A stretch of 64,000 nt of DNA from an uncultured Flavobacteriaceae bacterium (GTDB lineage Bacteria; Bacteroidota; Bacteroidia; Flavobacteriales; Flavobacteriaceae): assembly GCA_947488435.1 (NCBI GenBank), contig CANKZG010000002.1:620001-684000 (forward strand). The letters are read 5' to 3'. Positions within the stretch are counted from its first letter, which is position 1, and each line of letters starts with the position of its first letter. The translations under genes and the position numbers were made by a program. The notes under the pieces were generated by a model. The model searched no databases and was not told the DNA's origin. It saw only the letters and a list, made by a program, of their open reading frames with translations. This document shows, piece by piece, positions 51,022 through 61,344 of the stretch.

Positions 51022-53841
51022 CTAGTTCACAATAATTTTTCCTACTTCCATTGTTTTTCCATCGATGAGCGTCCTGAAAATATATAATCCTGGGATTAGA
51101 TTGATATCAATAAAATCATTAATAGAAAATATATCACCTTTGGAAACAACTCTACCACTTAATTCCACTATTTCATAAGTGCGGTTATCTCCAGAGGAAA
51201 CAATATTTAATAATCCCCCTGAATTAACAGGATTAGGAAACAAAATTAATGTATCTTCAAAAGGAATAAATAACGATATGGGATCTGTTTTAATACTTGT
51301 TCCATCTTCCAAAAAGATTGTCACGTCATAGACATTGGTACCTGGAATCAATTGTGAATCGGAAATGGTGAATTCTAAATCTTGAAAAGGAGCATTAAAC
51401 CGTTCCACTTCTGTAGTTACACCATCAATAGTTTTTGAAAAAACCACAGAGGCAACATTAATAGCTGTACTTAAATTCAAGCTTGCTGAAACAAGATTGG
51501 TCTCAGTTAAGAATGCAATAAATGTTCTAAAGTAACAATCGACACCTTGCAAATCTGTATTTATGGTTGTTCCTTGAATACCAGAAAGTCCTTCAAAAAC
51601 AGGACGAACAGAAAAAAAAGAATTATCAAATTCAGATTTTTGTAATACGATCGTTGTATCGGTAACATTTTGAGCAATTTCAAGATTACGATCTCCTAAA
51701 AAAAGTACATCATAGGATGTTGCTTCAGGAATGTTACTCCATCCAAGGAGTAGCTCAGAATCGCAATTAAATAAAACTTTAGGTTCCACTTTTTTCCCTA
51801 TTGTAAATGGTTCACCAGGATATGTAATTCCCCCTGCTAAGAGGCGAAATTGTACTATACCATTTACATCTGGAGTATTCCACCTAAAAAAAGAAGAATC
51901 CAATGATAATTGATTCACAAGTGTTTCCCATTCGCCTTGATTTATACGAACTTGTAATATTCCTGTAGTTTCGGGAAGTGTATTTTTCCAACGAATTAAG
52001 TTTTCTGTTTCATTTTCCAGAGCATCTGTAGCTGTAGGGAAAAGCCAATTAAAGGTATTTTCAGGAACTAAATGATAGGCAATTGAAAATGCTTGATTTA
52101 AGGTTGATACGGCACTACCCGATACCGAGATTGTATAGTTTCCAGCTACTGGTTTATCTATGGTAATAAGTTCAACATTATTTAGGGTATCTCGTTTTCG
52201 TAGTGCGGGTAATCGAAGGGAATCGATATTAGGAAAAGAATTAAGCACCCAAGGTAACCAGGTTTCCGAATTGGAATGGATTTCCATATCAAGATCATTA
52301 ATTAATGCTATCTCATCTCCCGGATTAGCAGCAATATCATTCCATACTAATGCAACTTTTAACCTACTTATTGCTTCTGGGATATTAATTTCAAACGTTT
52401 TTGTTTCGTTTTCTATGATAGTTTCTTCAAACAATTGTTGCTCCAATATGACATTGGTACTATTCAAACCATTTAAATTTCCATAACCAGATTCAAAATT
52501 AATTTCGGAAACTCCTAGACTTTCTGCACCAGCTATAAGCGCAGCCTTTACCAATGGAGAACTGGGAAGTTGTCCTGTAGTATTTTGATAAGCATTTTGT
52601 AAAAGTACGGTTACTCCAGACACTAGTGCAGCCGCGTCTGATGTACCTCCAGGAGCATATGCTACTAATTCAGGTTTAACGCGTCCGTCAGGGGCAGGAC
52701 CTCTAGAACTTCGTAAATCAATTTCCCCTTCACGATTAATAGCACCCACACTAATTATATTTTTTGCTGCTTTAAAGTTTCCTGTCTGATTGGAAAAATT
52801 TGGAATACCTGCATAGGGTCCAAATTCTGGGGTTAGATTACCACTGTTTCCAGAGGAGAATACATGAACTAAAGAAGGATTGTTTTTTATATTTTGATCA
52901 TAAGCAGCAGCTTCATTTCCATATTCCGGTTCCAAGGATGTACCATAAGAATGATTTTGAACCGAGATATTATTATCCTGAAATATTGCATCAGGATCTG
53001 GGAAAATTCGTAAAAAACTTGAAGAAGTTAAGGTAATAGCATTGGCCACTCCAAGCCCTTTATTGGAAGTGTTCCCAGCTCCTCCTATTACGGTACCTAT
53101 TAAAGCTGCATGCTGATCAACTTCATCAGCTTCGAGTCCTGTTAAAAAAAAGCGGTTTTTAAAATCGATATCATTAGTGTCAAACAGGAGTTCCTTAATG
53201 GAAACCGTAAAACCATCACCATTAAGTTCTGGATATAAATGATGAACATTCGAAATAGCATTTACACTAAGATCATTCGCTATAACTTCTGTTTCAACAT
53301 GAGGAGTTCCTGATGGTCCAATGTGCAGAACAGATTCATGCTTCAATAGTTTATCAAAATCTTTTACCGGTATTTCTAAAAGAAAATGATCTTGAAAAAT
53401 GCTAATTATTCTTGTTTTAGGAGCTATCGTGATCCACTCTCGCTTAAAGTTTTTTTGATTTATAACCTTAACTGAAACTTGAATTTTTGTTTTAGGCAAC
53501 TCCTGATGTATATACCTATATTTCAAATCGGGTGATAATTTCCAGGTATCCCTTAAGGTATACACCTTTGTAATCTCTTGTGGTGAAGGTTGCCAGTTAT
53601 CATTAGAATAGCTAACATAAAAGTTATTAGGGTATCGTTTAATTTTTTTTAAATGGTATTTAGCTTCAAAAGTTGCAATATTATCGGTATGAATAAGGTA
53701 ATAACCTTTTTCAAGATTTCCCTCTGCCGATACTCCTTCTAATGAAGAAATAAAGCTCTGGGTATTAACTTGTCCATAAACCATAGTTATGGAACATAAA
53801 AACATTAAAAAAAGTAAGGTTCTTATACTGATACGGTACAT
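51022..53841 (-). CDS. T9SS-secreted subtilisin-like serine protease (S8)
   Basis: A 939-residue protein: signal peptide (residues 1-24), an N-terminal prodomain-like part (to about 200), the S8 domain (about 205-470), beta-sandwich repeats, and a C-terminal sorting domain of type A (last 75 residues, LFPNPVNSGGLLNIV to GKIIVN) for export by the type IX secretion system. His244 (DQHAALIGT), the oxyanion Asn in SSGNSG and Ser401 (GTSDAAA) are seen. The expected Asp is not; the aligned site reads SIKELLF with Glu217. It should be a surface or extracellular protease. Monocistronic. Confidence 0.87.
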   Translation of the reverse strand: MYRISIRTLLFLMFLCSITMVYGQVNTQSFISSLEGVSAEGNLEKGYYLIHTDNIATFEAKYHLKKIKRYPNNFYVSYSNDNWQPSPQEITKVYTLRDTWKLSPDLKYRYIHQELPKTKIQVSVKVINQKNFKREWITIAPKTRIISIFQDHFLLEIPVKDFDKLLKHESVLHIGPSGTPHVETEVIANDLSVNAISNVHHLYPELNGDGFTVSIKELLFDTNDIDFKNRFFLTGLEADEVDQHAALIGTVIGGAGNTSNKGLGVANAITLTSSSFLRIFPDPDAIFQDNNISVQNHSYGTSLEPEYGNEAAAYDQNIKNNPSLVHVFSSGNSGNLTPEFGPYAGIPNFSNQTGNFKAAKNIISVGAINREGEIDLRSSRGPAPDGRVKPELVAYAPGGTSDAAALVSGVTVLLQNAYQNTTGQLPSSPLVKAALIAGAESLGVSEINFESGYGNLNGLNSTNVILEQQLFEETIIENETKTFEINIPEAISRLKVALVWNDIAANPGDEIALINDLDMEIHSNSETWLPWVLNSFPNIDSLRLPALRKRDTLNNVELITIDKPVAGNYTISVSGSAVSTLNQAFSIAYHLVPENTFNWLFPTATDALENETENLIRWKNTLPETTGILQVRINQGEWETLVNQLSLDSSFFRWNTPDVNGIVQFRLLAGGITYPGEPFTIGKKVEPKVLFNCDSELLLGWSNIPEATSYDVLFLGDRNLEIAQNVTDTTIVLQKSEFDNSFFSVRPVFEGLSGIQGTTINTDLQGVDCYFRTFIAFLTETNLVSASLNLSTAINVASVVFSKTIDGVTTEVERFNAPFQDLEFTISDSQLIPGTNVYDVTIFLEDGTSIKTDPISLFIPFEDTLILFPNPVNSGGLLNIVSSGDNRTYEIVELSGRVVSKGDIFSINDFIDINLIPGLYIFRTLIDGKTMEVGKIIVN

Positions 53842-53965
53842 TAACGGTTAAGATATGAACAATTTATAAGACATTGTTAATAATATTAGGACTATTAAAA
53901 AAATGTTAATATATTCCCGAAATATTTAACAAATAAAGGACTAATTCTTAAAAAAACCTTAAATT

Positions 53966-54814
53966 ATGAAAAAAAGTTATGTTTTAAACACCTTACTAAT
54001 TGCTTTTTTAACCACCACGTTATTCATATCCTGCGAATCTGAGGGAGAACAAGATGAAATTGCTAACGAAGAACTTGTCTTTGTTACAGCACAATTGGCA
54101 AGTTTAGGCTTCGACACCGGTGATCTAGTTCCAGACGTCATGGAGGGTCAAAGTGGCTATTTAGTTGAAGGAGATATTTTTCTTACTGTAGCACAGATAG
54201 AAGCACTTTCTCCTAGAATTTCAGTAGATAATAATAACGAAGTAAACACTGAGCATTATCGTACCAATAATATTGTAAGTTCACCACGTGTGGTAACAAT
54301 ATTTGTAGATACAGCTTTTCCTAGTGTTACCCAGACTGCTGCTGATGAAGCTCTGGCTAGATATAATTCGCTTAATTTAGGTATTACTTTCCAAAGAGCT
54401 AGTAGTTCTGGAGCTGATATTGATCTTTTGGCTAGAAGGTTAAGAAGAGGTGTTCTCGGACAAAGTGCTGGTTTTCCTGACGCTAATGGTAATCCGGCTA
54501 CTCCTATTATTTTAAATTCACAAATATATGCGCCTAGAGAGCGCAGAAATAGACCCGCTACTGTTCCTGCAGATGTAGTAACAGTAATCGCACATGAAAT
54601 AGGTCATGCAATTGGCTTCCGCCATACAGACTTCTTTAATCGTTCGTTCAGTTGTGGAACAGGAGGTGATGAAGGAGATGGAGGTGTAGGTGCTATTTTT
54701 ATCCCTGGTACTCCAGCAGGAGCTGAAAATGGATCATGGATGTTAGCTTGCAGTAATGGCACTGACCGTCCATTTACTTCTGGTGATCGTACGGCACTAA
54801 CTACCGTTTACTAA
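53966..54814 (+). CDS. HEIGH-type metalloprotease lipoprotein (M57-like)
   Basis: A 282-residue lipoprotein: lipobox FISC with Cys23 after a hydrophobic stretch, followed by an acidic tether (ESEGEQDEIANEE). The metalloprotease domain runs from about residue 105 to the end. The zinc site HEIGHAIGFRH (His210, Glu211, His214, His220) is the metzincin-like HExxHxxGxxH of the dual-action HEIGH group (PF12388). It is probably at the outer membrane or cell surface. Monocistronic, with a strong terminator downstream. Confidence 0.88.
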   Translation: MKKSYVLNTLLIAFLTTTLFISCESEGEQDEIANEELVFVTAQLASLGFDTGDLVPDVMEGQSGYLVEGDIFLTVAQIEALSPRISVDNNNEVNTEHYRTNNIVSSPRVVTIFVDTAFPSVTQTAADEALARYNSLNLGITFQRASSSGADIDLLARRLRRGVLGQSAGFPDANGNPATPIILNSQIYAPRERRNRPATVPADVVTVIAHEIGHAIGFRHTDFFNRSFSCGTGGDEGDGGVGAIFIPGTPAGAENGSWMLACSNGTDRPFTSGDRTALTTVY

Positions 54815-54830
54815 ATTTAACACCTGTATA

Positions 54831-54868
54831 AAAAAAGCCAATTACCGAAATGTAATTGGCTTTTTTAA
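54831..54868. terminator. Bidirectional terminator
   Basis: AAAAAAGCCAATTAC (54831-54845) and GTAATTGGCTTTTTT (54852-54866) pair perfectly with a CGAAAT loop. It separates the metalloprotease and convergent synthase genes. Confidence 0.87.
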
Positions 54869-54884
54869 ATTTATATTTTATTCC

Positions 54885-56144
54885 TTATTCTCCCATTGCA
54901 GCTGCTACAGCAGCAGAAAGCCGCTTATAGGTTCCATTCTCTAGGCGTTCTCTAATCGCTGAAAAAGCATCTAAAGTAATAGAAATATCTTCTAAAGTAT
55001 GTGTAGCAGTAGGAATCATTCGCAATAAGATGAGTCCTTTAGGAATTACCGGATATACCACTATAGAACAGAAAATACCGTAATTTTCTCGCAAATCTTT
55101 TACCAACGCCATGGCTTCAGGTATGCTTCCATTAAGATATACGGGGGTAACACAACTTGTGGTCGTTCCAATATCAAAGCCACGTTCCTTGAGGCCGTTT
55201 TGTAATGCGTTTACGTTTTTCCACAATTTAGCTTTGAGTTGCGGCATAGTACGTAACATATCTAACCGCTTTAAAGCTCCCTTAACGTAAATCATAGGTA
55301 GCGATTTTGCAAACATTTGCGATCGCATATTATATTTTAAATAATCAATGATCCCTTTATCTGCTGCCAAAAACGCTCCAATACCAGCCATTGATTTTGC
55401 AAAAGTCGCAAAATAAACATCGATATCATCTTGAACTCCTTGCTCCTCTCCTGCTCCTGCTCCTGTTTTTCCTAGGGTACCAAAACCGTGAGCATCATCC
55501 ACCATCAAGCGGAATTTAAACTTTTCCTTTAAAGCTACAATTTCTTTAAGTTTTCCTTGCTCGCCACGCATACCAAATACGCCTTCAGAAATGACTAAAA
55601 TACCACCTCCTGTTTGTTCTGCCATTTTAGTAGCACGTTCAAGGTTTTTTTCTAAGCTTTCAATGTCATTATGTTTGAACGTAAAACGTTTTCCCATATG
55701 CAATCGCACCCCATCGATAATACAGGCATGAGAATCCACATCGTAAACAATAATATCATCCTTTGCAGCTAAAGCATCAATTGCAGATAAGATGCCTTGA
55801 TATCCGAAATTGAGCAAGTAAGCAGCTTCCTTATTTACAAAAGCGGCTAATTCCTGCTCCAATTGTGCATGAAAATCAGTTTGCCCGCTCATCATTCGAG
55901 CTCCCATTGGATATGCTGCTCCATGCTCTGCAGCGGCATCTCCATCAACTTTCTTTATTTCTGGTAAATTTGCAAGTCCAAGATAATCGTTAATACTCCA
56001 CGTTATAACCTCTTTTCCCTGAAATTTCATTCGGTTAGAAATAGGACCTTCTAATTTTGGAAAAACAAAATAGCCTTCTGCTTGAGAAGCCCATTTACCT
56101 AAAGGTCCTTTATTTTCAATAATTCTATCAAATAAATCTCTCAT
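54885..56144 (-). CDS. Alpha-oxoamine synthase, probable cysteate or serine fatty-acyltransferase
   Basis: A 419-residue PLP enzyme of fold type I. PLP-binding Lys250 is in TFAKSMAG, and Asp216-His219 in VDDAHGFGTLGKTGAG is the family signature. The N-terminal VITWSINDYLGLANLPE is typical of serine palmitoyltransferase-like enzymes. They condense an amino acid with an acyl-CoA (or acyl-ACP) to a long-chain base. Next to it is a cysteine-synthase-like gene, which suggests that the amino acid here is cysteate, giving capnine-type sulfonolipid bases (the CapB/SulA role). A plain serine palmitoyltransferase is the alternative. Confidence 0.83.
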   Translation of the reverse strand: MRDLFDRIIENKGPLGKWASQAEGYFVFPKLEGPISNRMKFQGKEVITWSINDYLGLANLPEIKKVDGDAAAEHGAAYPMGARMMSGQTDFHAQLEQELAAFVNKEAAYLLNFGYQGILSAIDALAAKDDIIVYDVDSHACIIDGVRLHMGKRFTFKHNDIESLEKNLERATKMAEQTGGGILVISEGVFGMRGEQGKLKEIVALKEKFKFRLMVDDAHGFGTLGKTGAGAGEEQGVQDDIDVYFATFAKSMAGIGAFLAADKGIIDYLKYNMRSQMFAKSLPMIYVKGALKRLDMLRTMPQLKAKLWKNVNALQNGLKERGFDIGTTTSCVTPVYLNGSIPEAMALVKDLRENYGIFCSIVVYPVIPKGLILLRMIPTATHTLEDISITLDAFSAIRERLENGTYKRLSAAVAAAMGE

Positions 56145-56269
56145 GTATGCCTGCCGGGTTTTGAATGCAAAAGTATAGATTTTTAAGAAGCATTCATAAA
56201 TTATTTAGGACAATAATCCAATCACAAAAGTGTAAACCACGAATGTGATTTGCATAAAAGTGTATGCTT

Positions 56270-57310
56270 TTATTTTATAAATTCTATGTGTTGGGGTTCT
56301 TCGGTGTGTTTGCTATCGAAAAAGCCTTGGTCATTCATCCATTGATCACTGTATATTTTACTCATATATCGGGATCCATGATCTGGAAAAATTACAACTA
56401 CATTGCTTTTTGCATCAAATTCTCCCAAATGATCAAGTTGCTTCACAGCTTGCAAAACGGCACCGCTTGTATATCCAACAAAAATACCTTCTGTTTTAGA
56501 AATTTCTCGAGCCGTATGCGCACTTTCTTCGTCTGATACTTTTACAAACTTATCAATAACCTTAAAGTCTGTGGCATCTGGAATCATATTTTTACCCAAA
56601 CCTTCTATGCGATATGGGTATATTTCATTGGTATCAAATTCCCCTGTTTCATGGTACTTTTTTAATACTGAACCATGAGCATCTACACCAATTACTTTAA
56701 TGTCTGGATTCTGTTCTTTCAAGAATCGTGCTGTACCAGATATAGTTCCTCCTGTGCCACTGCAAGCAATAAGATGCGTAATGTTTCCATTAGTCTGTTT
56801 CCATATTTCTGGTCCGGTGGTCTGGTAATGTGCTTCAATGTTTAAAACATTAAAGTACTGGTTGATATATATTGAACCTTCTGTTTCCTGATGTAAACGT
56901 TTTGCAACTTGATAATACGACCTCGGATCGTCAGCACTTACGTGTGCAGGACAAACATATACTTTAGCGCCCATAGAGCGCAACATATCAATCTTATCCG
57001 GAGAAGATTTTGAACTTACTGCTAGAATACACTCATATCCCTTAATAATACTAACCATAGCGATACTAAACCCTGTATTTCCAGATGTCGTTTCGATGAT
57101 TGTACTTCCTTTGGTAAGGATTCCTTTTCGTTCTGCCTGATCAATAATGTAAGCTGCGATTCTATCTTTCGACGAATGTCCTGGATTAAAGCCCTCCACC
57201 TTTGCATAAAAGTTTCCTGAGAAATTCTCAGCAATCTTATTTAATTTAACTAGAGGTGTATTTCCGATTAGATCAAGGATATTATCGTAGGCATCTATCT
57301 TTTGTTCCAT
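56270..57310 (-). CDS. Cysteine-synthase-like PLP enzyme, probable cysteate synthase
   Basis: A 346-residue fold-type II PLP enzyme. Lys48 in [11 protein letters not shown] binds [13 protein letters not shown] (73-82) and [14 protein letters not shown] are the phosphate-binding loops of the cysteine synthase/CBS group. The length exceeds CysK by about 25 residues. In sulfonolipid makers a member of this group forms cysteate from phosphoserine and sulfite. Its position 125 nt upstream of the alpha-oxoamine synthase, same strand, supports that role. A general cysteine synthase is the alternative. Confidence 0.83.
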   Translation of the reverse strand: MEQKIDAYDNILDLIGNTPLVKLNKIAENFSGNFYAKVEGFNPGHSSKDRIAAYIIDQAERKGILTKGSTIIETTSGNTGFSIAMVSIIKGYECILAVSSKSSPDKIDMLRSMGAKVYVCPAHVSADDPRSYYQVAKRLHQETEGSIYINQYFNVLNIEAHYQTTGPEIWKQTNGNITHLIACSGTGGTISGTARFLKEQNPDIKVIGVDAHGSVLKKYHETGEFDTNEIYPYRIEGLGKNMIPDATDFKVIDKFVKVSDEESAHTAREISKTEGIFVGYTSGAVLQAVKQLDHLGEFDAKSNVVVIFPDHGSRYMSKIYSDQWMNDQGFFDSKHTEEPQHIEFIK

Positions 57311-57382
57311 TCCTGGTTGTCTAGGTTATATCTTGTTATTTACATAACAATTCCAGCTTGCAAATTTATGTATTTTTTTTGA

Positions 57383-59443
57383 CTATTGAATTTTCCCAGA
57401 TAAATCCAGTAAAAAAGCATACTCTTTTGCCACTTCTTTTAAAGATTCGAAACGCCCCGAAGCCCCTCCATGACCAGCATCCATATTAATATCAAATAAC
57501 AAAAGGTTCTTGTCTGTTTTTAAATCTCTTAGTTTTGCGATCCATTTGGCAGGTTCCCAATATTGCACTTGCGAATCATGCAAACCGGTTATAACTAACA
57601 TGTTTGGGTAATCTTGTGAATGTACATTATCATAAGGAGAATAAGATTTCATATAGCTATAATAGGCACTTTCATTAGGATTGCCCCATTCATCATACTC
57701 TCCTGTTGTAAGTGGAATAGAGTCATCCAGCATTGTAGTAACGACATCTACAAAAGGTACAGAGGCAATAATACCATGATATAATTCAGGGGCCATGTTT
57801 GCTATAGCGCCCATTAATAATCCTCCAGCGGAACCACCCGAAGCGTACAGCTGATTTTTAGTAGTATACCCCTGATCAATTAAAAATCTAGAACAATCAA
57901 TAAAATCGGTAAATGTATTTTTCTTTTTCAATAATTTACCATCTTCATACCAGTTCCTCCCCAAATATTGTCCTCCGCGAACGTGCGAAATAATATAAAT
58001 AAATCCGCGATCCAACAAGCTTAGTCGAATGGTTGAAAAATAAGGGTCTATGGTATATCCGTAAGAACCATATGCGTATTGCAGCACCGGATTCGTCGTT
58101 TCCAAATTGGTGTCTTTATGGTATACCAATGACATTGGAATTTGTTCCCCATCTGCTGCAGTAGCCCATATTCGTTTCGAACGATAATTTTCTTTCTTAA
58201 ACTTTCCGCCAAGAACCTCTTGTTCTTTTTTAATCTCTTTTTCTTGGGTATCCATATTAAAATCAATAACCGAATTTGGTGTGGTCATTGAATTGTATGA
58301 ATATCGCAAAAGATTAGTATCAAATTCTGGATTGTGACTTACACCTGCTGTATAGGTTTCGCTTTCAAAAGGTAAATAGTAACTTTTAGTACCGTCCCAA
58401 CGTATTATTTTTACCTTATTTAATCCTTTTTCTCTTTCCGAAAGTACATAGTAATCCTTAAAAATATCGATATCTTCTAAGAGTACTTCTTTGCGATGTG
58501 GAATAAATTCCTTCCAGTATTCGTTATCTGTATTTCCTCCTTCCGAAACAATCATCATCTTAAAATTTACGGCTTTATCTTTATTGGTACGGATGTAAAA
58601 GTTATCCTTGTAATGGGCAATATCATATTCCAAACCCCTTTTTCGTTTTGAAAATAATTGAAAAGGCTCTTCTGGGGTATTGGCATTCAAAATCTGATAT
58701 TCCGATGTTAGCGTACTGTATGAAGCTATAATGATGTATTTCTTTGACTTGGTTTTGTAAACTGTTGTACCAAAAGTTTCGTCCTTTTCATGATATACCA
58801 ACGTATCCTCTTCTACTCCTGTACCAAATGTATGCTTGTAAATTTTATCCGCACGTAGCGTTGTCGGATCTTTTTTCGTATAAAACACTGTTTTATTATC
58901 ATTAGCCCAAACTGCTCCCCCTGTAGTGTTTTCAATTTTGTCCGAATACATTTCACCGGTACTAAGGTTTTTAAATTGAATAACATATTGCCTTCTTGAA
59001 ACGGTATCCACAGCATATGCCGCTATTTCATTGTTTGGACTTATAGCAATTCCTCCAAGGTTAAAATATTCATGTCCTTCGGAAAGTATATTACAATTAA
59101 ACATCACCTCTTCTGGCGCTTGTTGTGTTTCTTTTGATCTTGAATAGATGGGATATTCCTTTCCTTTTTCATAACGAGTGTTGTACCAATACCCATTTTG
59201 TTTATAGGGCACTGAAGCATCATCTTCTTTTATTCTAGCTTTTATTTCTTCAAAAAGCGTTTTTTGAAAATCTTCAGTATGCGCAGTTAAGTTTTTATAG
59301 TATGTCCTTTCCTCCTGTAAGTACGCTAAAACCTCTTCATTATCTCTCTCGTTTAACCAGTAGTAATTATCTATTCGAATATCATCGTGCTTTATAAGCT
59401 CTTGAGGTTTTTTTGCCGCAATTGGGGCAGTGTTATCTCCCAT
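57383..59443 (-). CDS. Oligopeptidase B-like S9A protease
   Basis: A 686-residue protein: a seven-bladed propeller (about 65-400) and a C-terminal alpha/beta-hydrolase domain with Ser in ASGGSAGGLLMG, Asp in TGLHDSQVQYWEP and His in MDAGHGGASG. The family cuts peptides after basic residues. No signal peptide is seen, so it is probably cytosolic. SIPLTTGEYDEWGNP is the typical block after the active-site helix. Monocistronic. Confidence 0.9.
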   Translation of the reverse strand: MGDNTAPIAAKKPQELIKHDDIRIDNYYWLNERDNEEVLAYLQEERTYYKNLTAHTEDFQKTLFEEIKARIKEDDASVPYKQNGYWYNTRYEKGKEYPIYSRSKETQQAPEEVMFNCNILSEGHEYFNLGGIAISPNNEIAAYAVDTVSRRQYVIQFKNLSTGEMYSDKIENTTGGAVWANDNKTVFYTKKDPTTLRADKIYKHTFGTGVEEDTLVYHEKDETFGTTVYKTKSKKYIIIASYSTLTSEYQILNANTPEEPFQLFSKRKRGLEYDIAHYKDNFYIRTNKDKAVNFKMMIVSEGGNTDNEYWKEFIPHRKEVLLEDIDIFKDYYVLSEREKGLNKVKIIRWDGTKSYYLPFESETYTAGVSHNPEFDTNLLRYSYNSMTTPNSVIDFNMDTQEKEIKKEQEVLGGKFKKENYRSKRIWATAADGEQIPMSLVYHKDTNLETTNPVLQYAYGSYGYTIDPYFSTIRLSLLDRGFIYIISHVRGGQYLGRNWYEDGKLLKKKNTFTDFIDCSRFLIDQGYTTKNQLYASGGSAGGLLMGAIANMAPELYHGIIASVPFVDVVTTMLDDSIPLTTGEYDEWGNPNESAYYSYMKSYSPYDNVHSQDYPNMLVITGLHDSQVQYWEPAKWIAKLRDLKTDKNLLLFDINMDAGHGGASGRFESLKEVAKEYAFLLDLSGKIQ

Positions 59444-59550
59444 TCTTTTGTATTGAATTTTGTAAGAAAAGCAAAAGTAACATAAAGCTTACAAACAATC
59501 CATTACTTTTATGCTGGGTTTATATCCTAAGAAGGATGAAATCTATTTCT

Positions 59551-59558
59551 TAACTTTG
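59551..59558 (+). promoter_or_regulatory. -7 element of the YbaB gene
   Basis: TAACTTTG fits TAnnTTTG and lies 27 nt before the start codon at 59586. Confidence 0.45.
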
Positions 59559-59585
59559 TAAGCTGTAATTTTAAATAGTACAACC

Positions 59586-59909
59586 ATGTTTGGAGACCTA
59601 ATGGGTATGATGGGTAAATTGAAAGAAACCCGCGAAAAAGTTGAAGCAACTAAAAAGCGATTAGATCATGTTAGTTTAGAAGAAAATTCTTCGGATGGAT
59701 TGATAAAAGTTACTATTACGGCAAATAGAACTATAAAAGAGGTAGCTATAGATCAAACTTTGCTCGAAGATAAAGAGCAACTAGAAGACTATCTAGTGCT
59801 TACCATTAATAAAGCTATTGCAAAGGCAACTGCTGTACACGAGGCTGAATTAGCTGCCGTTGCTAAAGAAGGAATGCCTAACATTCCTGGGATGGATAAT
59901 TTGTTTTAA
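59586..59909 (+). CDS. YbaB/EbfC-family nucleoid-associated protein
   Basis: A 107-residue DNA-binding protein: [19 protein letters not shown] forms the first helix, and [19 protein letters not shown] the beta part of the YbaB tweezer fold. The end ([13 protein letters not shown]) is glycine/methionine-rich as in most homologues. It binds DNA as a dimer. No dnaX or recR genes are adjacent, unlike in many bacteria. A YegP-like gene follows after 73 nt. Confidence 0.88.
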   Translation: MFGDLMGMMGKLKETREKVEATKKRLDHVSLEENSSDGLIKVTITANRTIKEVAIDQTLLEDKEQLEDYLVLTINKAIAKATAVHEAELAAVAKEGMPNIPGMDNLF

Positions 59910-59982
59910 CAAATCAATTTACCGTTATATCAAAATGATATATGCAAGAAATTAAATATCTTTAAGAAAAGATTTTGCATAT

Positions 59983-60294
59983 ATGATTGAAATTGTAAAA
60001 GAAAGTTCAGGGGTTTTTCACTTTATTTTGAAAGCTAAGAGTGGAAATTCATTGTTGCAAAGCATTGCCTATACAACCGAACAGGAAGCGCAAAAGGTAG
60101 TATCAAAAATTCCAATAACTCAAGGTCAGTATCTTTTTGAGCGAAGAACGGATCATAATGGTAAATTTCTTTTTAATCTTAAGGATCAGGATGGAAAAGT
60201 AATAGGCAGTAGTCAATTATATGGATCGGAAGCAGGTATGGAAAATGGAATCCGAAACCTTAAAAGTAGTTTATCTACCCTGCGATCGTTATAG
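59983..60294 (+). CDS. YegP-like DUF1508 protein
   Basis: A 103-residue protein made of two DUF1508 repeats: FHFILKAKSGNSLLQSIAYT with QEAQKVVSKI, and FLFNLKDQDGKVIGSSQLYG with GMENGIRNLKSSL. Each unit forms a three-strand-plus-helix module. The function is not established. The last six bases overlap the end of the convergent threonine aldolase gene. Confidence 0.85.
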   Translation: MIEIVKESSGVFHFILKAKSGNSLLQSIAYTTEQEAQKVVSKIPITQGQYLFERRTDHNGKFLFNLKDQDGKVIGSSQLYGSEAGMENGIRNLKSSLSTLRSL

Positions 60295-61311
60295 CTTTTT
60301 CAGAATTTCCAAATGTTTTTCATGCATTTCGGCAGTATAATCTAAATGCGTAACCATGCGAAGTTTCCCCTGACCCATACCAATAATATGTATGTTTTGC
60401 TCTTTTAATTTTTCAACAAACAACTCCGCGGTCATATGGGTTTCATCGATCTCAAAAATTACTATGTTGGTCGCAATAGGTTCTATTTTCTTCACAAAGG
60501 ATTTTTCCTGTAAACCATGACCTATTTCCTTTGCTTTTTGATGATCTTCCGCTAAACGTTCTCGATGATTGTCTAAAGCATAAATACCTGCTGCAGCTAA
60601 AAACCCTGCTTGTCGCATTCCTCCGCCTAAAACTTTACGTACGCGCAAGGCCTTTTCTATAAAGTGCTTATCGCCTAACAGCACCGAACCGACAGGACAT
60701 CCTAAACCTTTACTTAAACATACACTTATACTATCAAATAAGTCACCATATTGTTGTGGAGATTCGTTTTTTGCAACCAGCGCATTCCATAACCGGGCAC
60801 CATCCAGATGATAACGAAGCTTGTGATTAGTACAGACCTTCTGAATACGCTCCAACTCATCAAAATCCCAACAGGCTCCTCCACCTTTATTAGTTGTGTT
60901 TTCAATACAAACCAACGAACTTAATGGACTATGATAAAAATCTGGTGGATTTATAGCTTCAACGATCTGCTGAGTAGTCATCATACCACGATGACCGTCT
61001 ACCAGTTTACAGGAAACCCCACTATTAAAACTAACTCCTCCCCCTTCGTAATTGTATACATGAGCATACTTATCACAAATCAATTGTTCCCCAGGTTGGG
61101 TATGCAGTTTTATTGCCGCTTGATTTGCCATAGTTCCACTAGGAAAATAAAGGGCTGCATCCATTCCAAAAAGTGAAGCCACTTTTTCTTCCAACGCATT
61201 TATGGTAGGATCTGCTTTAAAAACGTCATCTCCAACTTCCGCTGTCATCATCGCATCAAGCATTCCAGGCGTAGGTTTGGTTACGGTATCACTTATCAAG
61301 TTAATTTCCAT
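60289..61311 (-). CDS. ltaE: Low-specificity L-threonine aldolase
   Basis: A 340-residue fold-type I PLP enzyme that splits L-threonine or allo-threonine to glycine and acetaldehyde. Conserved blocks are INLISDTVTKPTPGML at the N-terminus, MDAALYFPSGTMANQAAI, LDGARLWNAL (PLP-binding Asp) and SVCLSKGLGCPVGSVLLG with the PLP Lys. Length is normal. Monocistronic, 33 nt downstream of the large zinc protease on the same strand. Confidence 0.93.
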   Translation of the reverse strand: MEINLISDTVTKPTPGMLDAMMTAEVGDDVFKADPTINALEEKVASLFGMDAALYFPSGTMANQAAIKLHTQPGEQLICDKYAHVYNYEGGGVSFNSGVSCKLVDGHRGMMTTQQIVEAINPPDFYHSPLSSLVCIENTTNKGGGACWDFDELERIQKVCTNHKLRYHLDGARLWNALVAKNESPQQYGDLFDSISVCLSKGLGCPVGSVLLGDKHFIEKALRVRKVLGGGMRQAGFLAAAGIYALDNHRERLAEDHQKAKEIGHGLQEKSFVKKIEPIATNIVIFEIDETHMTAELFVEKLKEQNIHIIGMGQGKLRMVTHLDYTAEMHEKHLEILKKL

Positions 61312-61344
61312 GGTAGTTATTCAAACTAAATTTATACTTACTTT

